Source of the DNA: Cymbidium sinense
Taxonomy: Eukaryota; Streptophyta; Magnoliopsida; Asparagales; Orchidaceae
Reading direction: 5' to 3'
Assembly: GCA_021442155.1 (NCBI GenBank)
Contig: CM038222.1
Coordinates: 110,239,121 to 110,303,120, forward strand
DNA length: 64,000 nt
Position numbers and translations under genes: made by a program
Part shown: piece after piece, positions 57,161 to 64,000 of the stretch
How the letters are laid out: each line of letters starts with the position of its first letter
Position numbering within the stretch: position 1 is the first letter of the stretch
The notes under the pieces: generated by a model
The model's database searches: none
Told to the model about the DNA's origin: nothing
Seen by the model: only the letters and a program-made list of their open reading frames with translations

Positions 57161-57900
57161 AACGCAAACTCTTCGGCAGAGGCATCTCCATAATTGCCTT
57201 GATTTTAGTATGATCGATCTCTTCCTCTATGACATACAATATACCCAAGGAATTTTTTGGAGGATACCCTGAATGCACATTTTTGAGGATTCATCTTGAG
57301 ATCATATTTTCTGATTCTCTCCAATACAATTCTTAAGCCTTCAAAGTGATTTTCATGATTTAAGCTCTTCACCACCAAATCATCAATATAACATTCCACC
57401 TTATGGTGAATCAACTCATCAAAAATATATGTCATGGCTCTTTGGTATGTAGCTCTAGCATTTTTCAAACCAAAAGACATGACTATGTAGCAATAGATGC
57501 CAATATGTATTCTGAATGATGTATATCTTTCATCTTCAGGTGCCGTCTTGATCAGATTATATTTCGAACATATTATAGTTGGATGTATTATCAACTAACA
57601 ATTCTGATATAGGAAGCGAGAAGTCATCTTTCTAGAAAGCTTTATTAAGATCCTAGAAGTTGATATAGACACGGATTTGGCCATTCTTCTTCCTAATTGG
57701 GATAATGTTGACTATCCAATCTACATGCTTCTCCTCCCGGATGAAGCCTACTTCAATCAGCTTCTTAGTTTCCACAATTACATGTTCTTCAATCTCCAAT
57801 CTTATTCACCTAGGAGCTTACTTAACAGGCATCACATCTAGCTTAATGGTAAGTTTATGAACTGCTACGTCAAGAGATAAGCCTGACATTTTAGAATAAG
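57160..57900 (-). pseudogene. E3 reverse transcriptase
   Basis: The ORF at 57205-57594 reads 'IKTAPEDERYTSFRIHIGIY', 'CYIVMSFGLKNARATYQRAM', 'TYIFDELIHHKVECYIDDLV' and 'SSKKFLGYIV', covering RT motifs B, C (intact YIDD) and D. Upstream, in other frames, are 'IVNIIPIRKKNGQIRVYINF', 'DLNKAF.KDDFSLPISELLV' and 'EIEEHVIVETKKLIEVGFIR'. At 57600, where motif A should be (F-M-D-x-F-S-G-Y), the sequence is disrupted. Confidence 0.88.
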
Positions 57901-58360
57901 TCTAAGCAAAGCAATCCCTGAATTCACAAAGTAGCAATTTTAGCTCTTCAATTTTCTCATCAGGTAGATGGACACTGATGAAAGTTGGGCGGGGATCATC
58001 TGCAGCTCCTAAGTTGATTTCTTCAAGTTCATCCATAGTAGCTGTTTGTCCACCATCTTTGAGTTCTTCAGTCGTAGGCTTGGCTTCTACTTCTTCATCA
58101 TTTGTAAGAAAAATTTCATGGAGATCATCTTCTTCATCACTATTAATTTCGATCTTAGCTTCTATTATATTATAATAAACTTTATTTTGATGAGATATGT
58201 GGATGAACCCAAGACCTTTAGTGATAAACTTATCACTTCTTCGTGATGCTTGAGGACTTCTTTGGCTCCACATCCTGTTAAATATTTGAGTTCTATGTTT
58301 AGTAGTTTCAATATGAATTCCAAGCTTATGCATCATTCTTTGCAATTTTTATGGATAGTA
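57900..58360 (-). pseudogene. E3 pre-RT linker
   Basis: A 147-codon open stretch (57902-58345). It contains 'HKLGIHIETTKHRTQIFNRM', 'EEDDLHEIFLTNDEEVE', 'DELEEINLGAADDPRPTFIS' and 'KIEELKLLLCEFRDCFA'. The last two motifs (E-I-N-L-G-x-x-x-x-P-R-P-x-F and L-L-x-E-F-x-D-C-F-A-W) are standard just before RT in Tat/Ogre-like pol. Confidence 0.85.
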
Positions 58361-59620
58361 TATTAGTATTCTTGTTGGCGCTATCTTATCAAAATTTTCA
58401 TGTTGAGTAGGCCGATCAAAATTATAAAGCTAAGACTCTTTAGATTTGTAAATAGAGTTTCTGTTCAGCCACTCTCACTTAACAATGATACATAGAATGT
58501 TATTAATTCTTTAATGTTATGGACCTCTAGTGGAGTGATTTCCTTGAAGTACTATTGAGGGATGGGTATAATTTTGAAGTAGTCATTTGACACTGCCAAG
58601 TGAGCTATCCTTCTTGAGGTGACCCTCTGAACCCTATTCTCATAAGTATATTTAAAGTCATAGTCTGAATCAAAATCACTTATTTTATACTTTGCCTTTC
58701 TTGAAAGCTTATAAGTTCTCTTAAGTTTGACCGAAATAATTTCTTCTTCTTGTGTGTCACTTCCCAAATGAGGAACTGATCTTCTTGATTTAGGTATAGA
58801 ATCAAGTGTTTTATGGAGAGTTGACATTGCCTTCTTTCTTCCTCTTTGCTTCTGTTCTTTCGCCTTCTAAAGTTACTTTTTAAACCCTGAAGTGAATGCT
58901 ACTGCCTCAAGAGGCTCTGTTGGCTTAGGCACTTTAGGGATGAAATATTTTACATCTTCATAAATCTTTGCATCATGGATGGAGAATGGTTGTAGGTTGC
59001 TAGGAATTCTGAACTCTTCTCCATTTTTAGGTACTTCATACACTGATGTATAGTTGATGGGACCATGCCATACTCATGCAGCCATGGCCGACCCAAGAGA
59101 GCTCTAAATGATGTATCAACATCGATTACATGAAACTTGGCTTCTGTATATAAATCTTAAAACTTGAGCATGAGAATAAAAGAAACCAGGGTTTTCTACC
59201 CTTTCTCATTGAAACCATGAACCATCAACTTATCTCGCCCAAGATGTTGGATGTCAAGTGATAATCCTCTTAATGCTTTTAGACTCATAAGATTGATAGA
59301 AGAACCTAGATAAATTAATATTCAGTTGATTAAGATGCTATCACTCTCAGCGGTAACATATAGAGGACGGTTGTGATCTGGTTTTCCCAACATAAAAATG
59401 TGATTACAGGGAGATCTTGAGTTTGTAATGATTCAGTCATACATTTTTTGGCAAAGTAAGCTTCATAACTCTCCTAATTATTGAGTGCCTATATCAAAGT
59501 TTCTCAGAGATCTTTTGACATTAAGAGAGCCTCATGCACACTTAATTGTGTAGGGATCTTTCTCGGATGTGATAGAATTTTATAATCTATCTTTTCACTT
59601 GATTTAGGCTTTATTTTAGG
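58360..59620 (-). pseudogene. E3 aspartic protease region
   Basis: From 59600 the minus strand reads 'LSVHEALLMSKDL.ETLI' and 'QDLPVITFL'. Then comes 'SDSILIN.ILIYLGSSINLM', where relatives have I-L-I-D-x-G-S-S-I-N. The catalytic Asp is replaced by Tyr (TAT), as in E2. Near 59100 is the T-Y-x-x-L-L-G-R-x-W-x-H segment in broken frames. An ORF at 58552-58827 is Lys/Ser/Asp-rich without a domain. The 58360-58550 stretch has no clear frame; giant Tat elements can have an intron between protease and RT, which I can neither show nor exclude. Confidence 0.7.
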
Positions 59621-59780
59621 ATTTTGGGTATGATATCTTCGTTGACTTCAATTTTTTTGCCTTTGTCTTTATTTAGATTCCCCTTTTTTTGATAAAAGTG
59701 GTAAGATTTTGTTACTTCTAAATTGAACTTGAATCACCTTGTCTTGCTTAGATTTCTCTAAAGAAGTAGTTTCTTCAAAT

Positions 59781-60000
59781 TCACTTTTTTATTCTAGAGG
59801 ATTGACCAAAAGAGTTAAACTCACTTTTCAACTTCATACATTTCATATGTGCTATTGCTGATGAGTCTGACTCTTCTCCATCTAGAAAACATAAATCTTC
59901 ATTTGAACTATTATCCTTTTGTTGAGTCATTAGATAATGGCAAAGCCTTTTCCTATAAGCTATCTCTAGCCTACTAAAATATATGTGGTCACACATTCAT
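59781..60000 (-). pseudogene. E3 gag-protease junction fragment
   Basis: A 71-residue ORF with 'LEIAYRKRLCHYLMTQQKDN', 'SSNEDLCFLDGEESDSSAIA' and 'KLKSEF'. The acidic segment resembles the corresponding piece of the E2 junction at 30002-30460. Beyond it, in E3 sense upstream, the sequence turns into non-coding AT-rich DNA. Confidence 0.5.
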
Positions 60001-60589
60001 AGAATCAATTAAATACTCCTTAAGTCATAATATTTATTATCAACTCCACAATCATCATTTGAAATACACTATCATCCATTTGAATGCCTTCGGAAGAAAT
60101 TAAATTAAACTGATAGGAGACTTAACATGATGTTAATAATGGCCTAGGCTTGAATCATAAATATCCCTATCCCATGCTTTAGCATCAAAGACAATATTTC
60201 TGCATATAGATCGACATAATCCTAAGATAAATTAATATTATATATGTTGACCTCATTTTTAGAATGAGCTCTCAACCCCTCTATCTTATACATAGGACTC
60301 CTCTTAGACTTTAAGAGTTCCTTAGTCTTAAGACACATCTAGTGATTAGGTGGACACTCACTCAACCTAGCCCTAGAGACTTAGATGAGTTAGCCATTGG
60401 AATAGGTCATGCCTTAGGGGTGTTAGGAAAATTTGCCTACCCTTAGCTTGATCCATTCCTCACTTTCCTTCCTTCAAGTCAAACTCCATTTCAATCTTAT
60501 TTGATTTTCTCCAAACTCAAATCAATACCACATGATTGAAATCCATGATTGAACTCCATGATTGAAGCCAAATTCAAATTTTCAAACTC

Positions 60590-61480
60590 CAAATTCCAAA
60601 ATCTTTCCTAAATCATTAATTTCCCTCTTAAGGACTTAGCTTAGATCAACTTCAAATCAACTTAAATTCATGAAATTTTCTCATAATTCATTTATATTCT
60701 CATTTATATTCACATATATAAATAAAATATAAATTCAAATCAACCAAACTAAATCCAACAGTCAAATCCAAAACTTCAAAATTTCCTAAGTCCTTTTAAA
60801 TTCCTTTTTGAAAGACTTAGCCTAAATCATAACCAAATCAATTCAAATTCATGGGATTTTCTCATAACTTATTTATATTCTCATTTATATTCACATATAT
60901 AAATGAAATATAAATATAAATCAATGAAATCAAATACAAAAATTAAAATCCAAATTTAAAATCCTTCTTAAGTCCTTAATTTTCCTCTTGAGGACTTAGC
61001 CTAAATCATGATCAAATCAATTCAAAGTCATGGGATTTTCTCATAACCCATTTATATTCTCATTTATATTTACATATATAAATGAAATATAATTTAAATC
61101 AATCAAATCAAATTTAAAATTCAAGCTCCAAACTCCAAAAATTTCCTAAGTCTTTAAATTCCCTCTTAAGGACTTAGCCTAAATCATGATCAAATCAATT
61201 CAAATTCATGGGATTTTCTCACAACTCATTTATATTCTCATTTATATTCACATATATAAATGAAATATAAATTCAAATCAATCAAACTAAACTCAACAAT
61301 AAAATTCCAAAGTTCAAAAATCATTCTTAAGTTCTTTAATCTTCTCTTAAGGACTTAGCCTAGATCATGATCAAACCACTTCAAATCCTTGAAATTTTCT
61401 CATGGCCCATTTATATTCTTATTTATATTCATATATATATATATATATATATATATAAATGAAATATAAATTCAAACAAT
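60590..61480. repeat. 180-bp tandem array, about five units
   Basis: The landmark AGGACTTAGCCTAAATCATG (with small changes) starts at about 60631, 60821, 60991, 61169 and 61350, spaced 170-190 bp. Each unit continues with 'atgggattttctcataac.catttatattctcatttatat' and 'cacatatataaatgaaatataa'. It lies inside repeat C copy 4; copies 1 to 3 do not show it. Confidence 0.92.
61431..61457. repeat. short (AT)n run
   Basis: About 27 bp of AT. It replaces the single 'catatataaat' of the other 180-bp units, so it is an expansion inside the last unit. Confidence 0.9.
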
Positions 61481-63260
61481 CAAAACCACTCCCAAAAATC
61501 AAACTCAAATCCACTCAAATTTCAACCTTTATGCCTTTCAAGTTAAAATCTTGAACTTAGCCAAATCAATTTCAAATTAAAACAAACTCTTGATTTTCCT
61601 TTATGATTAAATCAATCTTACAATAATGAATCCAAATATAAATATAAACTTGAATCACTTAGCCAAAAATCAATTCAAAAATCAAACCCCAAATCCTTTC
61701 ATATTCTTCCTTTGAATATGAAATTGTCAAATGAATCAAAACTCATTTGACTTCAAACCACTTGCAAATGGATTTATATTTCAATCATAAGTCCATATAC
61801 AAGTCTAATCAAACTCAAATCAAGCTTTGACCAAGCCATTTGACTCACTTAGGCTCAGTTGACCAAAAGTGACCTAAAATATCCTTATGAGCCAATTCTA
61901 ATTATAACCAAATTGGATTAAATCAAACTCACCTATGCCTCTCATCATGATCAACAATCATCATAAGATGATCAATCAATCAAATTAGGTCAAACCAAGT
62001 TAAACCTAAGGGTTGACCAAGTCAACACATAGCCAAAATGAAACCCAACATAGCCAAAATCCACCATAGGCCAAATTGTTTGAAATCATTAATCTAAGCT
62101 CATTCATGAACTATGTTTGAACTTGACCAAGTCAATATTTGAGCCTAACCTAGCCCAATTAGCCACTTGACTCAAGTTGACCCAACTTAACCTAAAAAGT
62201 CAAAATGTGTCAAAACTTGATCTAAGACAAATTGATTGAAACCAATGGGTCAAGTTCATTTCAAATCACTTGTTGAACTTAACCAAAGCCTCAATTGGCC
62301 AACTAAACCTAACCTAGCCCAGTTGACCTTGAACCCAACTTGACCTAAAGGGGTCATGTTGAGCCAAATTCAAACTTAACCAAAATTGATTGGAAACAAA
62401 GATATCCACTAACTAAAACCTAAATCAACCCATGACCTAGCTCAAATAGGTCAAATGGGTCAAATTGGTCAACTTGACCCATTTGACCTAAATGAAGTCA
62501 TATGAGCCAAATTCAAAACTAAACCAAATTGAATCAAACCAAAGCCACCAAAATATTTCAAATGGTCATATGAACTTGATCCAACCCTTGGTTTGGCTCA
62601 ATTTGACCAATTGGTCAACTTGACCTATGTTGACCCATTTTGACCTAAATGGGTCAACATCAGTCAAACCATATCAAATGAACTCCAAATCCAATGAAAC
62701 TTGGCCAAACCTATTTTCTCACCATACCCAATATATACAAATTCAAAAATTGGCAAAATGACCATTCTACCCCTAGGACATAGAACAAATTTTGGTTAAA
62801 TCCATGGGGAATTTGGTCAAGCCCTCTTCATATCAACTTGATACCTTCCTAATAGGTCAAATAGACCCTATGGAGGGTGGTGTACCCAACCCAATGGGTT
62901 TGGGTCAGCCCAAATGGCCCCAAGACCAAAAACTGACCACATGGCTCAAATTGGCCATGCGTGAAACCTCCCTCCACTCAATTTGAAGCACATGAGAGGT
63001 TACCAATCCACTCCTTAGCTCAAACCGGCCATGTGTCAACTCTTGACAACTAAAATAGACCTTCCCATATGAGCAATTGGATCAAAATTGTAAACAATGC
63101 TTCGATCGTCCGATTGTCATAGGGGGAGATATAATCCCCCTAATTCACTTAAATTTTCACAGGCTCATTATCGATTAAGTGTTAGAGAGTGTTAGGAGCC
63201 ACCAGAGAGTATTCCTAAGCTTCCTAAGAGGGATTTGAAATCAACCATTCTCGATTTTCT

Positions 63261-63346
63261 TCAAGAGAAAATAGGGGAGCTCCATTGATTTCAAAATTTC
63301 CTCTCAAGAGAAAATAGGGGAGCTCCATTGATTTCAAAATTTCCTC
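63261..63346. repeat. 43-bp perfect tandem duplication
   Basis: Two identical 43-bp copies, 63261-63303 and 63304-63346, each starting TCAAGAGAAAATAGGGGAGC. Perfect identity in a diverged neighbourhood suggests a recent duplication. Confidence 0.97.
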
Positions 63347-64000
63347 TACACTCCAAATCACTTCAATTCTCTTTGCACACTCCACGAAAGGATCAAGTCG
63401 AGTCTACTCAACATCTTTCCCAAGCTCCACAGGAAATGGAAGGATCACTTAGATTAAAACTAAGCTCATAAGGAGGATGGGTTGGTCCGTAGAGCAAACT
63501 ACTCAACCTTAGGAGCTAATTCTTTCACCATAGCTTCGTCTCAACCAGACGAAGCTCCTCCAAGGGAATCGAGCGCCTGTGATCACCTTTGACAAGGTAT
63601 GTCATTTTTCGATCACTAGACTTAAGGGGTGCTGGTTGTTTGTGAAAGAAAGTGTAATGGCATGAAAGTTCAACTGTTGGATAGGATTGTTAATAGTGTA
63701 TGATGGTGTGTGCAAATTTTATCCCATTCTGAGCTCAATCGAGCTCAGATCAGGACTTAGATCATGGACGGTTTCTATGATTCACAAGCTTTGGCAGGGA
63801 TAGATCTCTGGTCATCCATCCATGCATTTTGGATGGACAGCTAAGATTAAACACATGTTTTAAAATCCATTTATCCTTTTAAAACCGTGGGGTTATTCCT
63901 AGTCGTTCGATCCTTGATCGAACGGCGGATGTAAAACCGCGTACCATCATTGCATTACATGTGGTGATGGGACGCTTAAGCGATGGCTCACCACGCAATG

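Larger units (their letters stand above)
54640..60000 (-). mobile_element. E3: Tat/Ogre-like retrotransposon, gag missing
   Basis: A second minus-strand gag-pol related to E2, with the same wording in integrase, RNase H, RT and protease. It is better preserved and has no insertion in pol. Gag is absent: reading right to left, the first recognisable piece is the acidic gag-protease junction at 59781-59996, and beyond 60240 lies repeat C copy 4. No LTR is recognised in the window. Confidence 0.75.
60240..64000 (-). repeat. dispersed repeat family C, copy 4 (minus)
   Basis: On the minus strand it runs from a GC-richer leader at the window edge ('ccgttcgatcaaggatcgaacg', 'tgtccatccaaaatgcatgg') through a region with short leader ORFs. 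It then passes a T/G-rich GGTCAA-laden tract (62000-62900) to the end block 'cctaatcactagatgtgtcttaag' and 'ctcattctaaaaatgaggtcaac' near 60240-60350. The order equals copies 1 and 2. The 62792-62986 plus-strand ORF lies in it and resembles nothing known. No coding capacity is recognised. Confidence 0.7.

Noticed and set aside
1..64000. tRNA and rRNA genes
   Set aside because: I saw no cloverleaf-like A/B box pair or rRNA-like block, but a covariance-model scan was not possible here.

Overview
The window is nuclear DNA from a flowering plant with a repeat-rich genome. It is AT-rich throughout. Every protein remnant I can read belongs to a plant transposable element: Ty3/gypsy Tat-type gag-pol, the plant mobile domain, the 'putative plant transposon protein' domain, a FAR1-like MULE transposase, and a Kaonashi-type Ulp1 protease. 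I found no intact host gene, tRNA, rRNA or CRISPR array. Species cannot be named from this sequence. All coding remnants carry stops or frameshifts, so this is an old heterochromatin-like graveyard of nested insertions.

Layout. 1-2820: AT microsatellite, then an AT-rich LTR-like tract ending in a copia-like LTR 3' end. 2821-5500: repeat family C, copy 1. 5500-8130: repeat B copy 1 and leader DNA. 8460-9820: gag of a plus-strand Tat element (E1). 10033-38128: a minus-strand giant Tat/Ogre-like element (E2) inserted in E1 between the gag zinc knuckle and the protease. E2 has LTRs of about 4.3 and 4.5 kb (10033-14332 and 33583-38128). Its internal part reads right to left: primer site, leader ORF, gag, protease, RT, RNase H, integrase, tandem array, plant mobile domain ORF. 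E2 itself holds a 5.8 kb insertion (20180-25990, repeats B and C) and a solo-LTR-like insertion (27779-28760). 38129-41480: E1 resumes with protease, RT, RNase H, integrase and a minisatellite.

42740-43690: repeat C copy 3, reversed. 43814-52094: an 8.3 kb Mutator-like element with TIRs, sitting in an AT microsatellite. It carries a captured Ulp1-like gene (+), a 5'-truncated FAR1-like transposase (-), and three blocks of tandem repeats rich in CTGCACT. 52173-60000: a second minus-strand Tat element (E3), related to E2, from its 3' region through integrase, RNase H, RT and protease. 60240-64000: repeat C copy 4, reversed, with an internal 180-bp tandem array.

The most unusual structure is the E2 LTR. 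Each LTR contains an ORF remnant of the PF20167-type plant transposon protein on the strand opposite to gag-pol; the right copy keeps a TATA-like box and a CT-rich leader. Together with the plant mobile domain ORF downstream of integrase, this makes E2 an element with two accessory genes. All assignments come from reading motifs by eye; domain boundaries are approximate.
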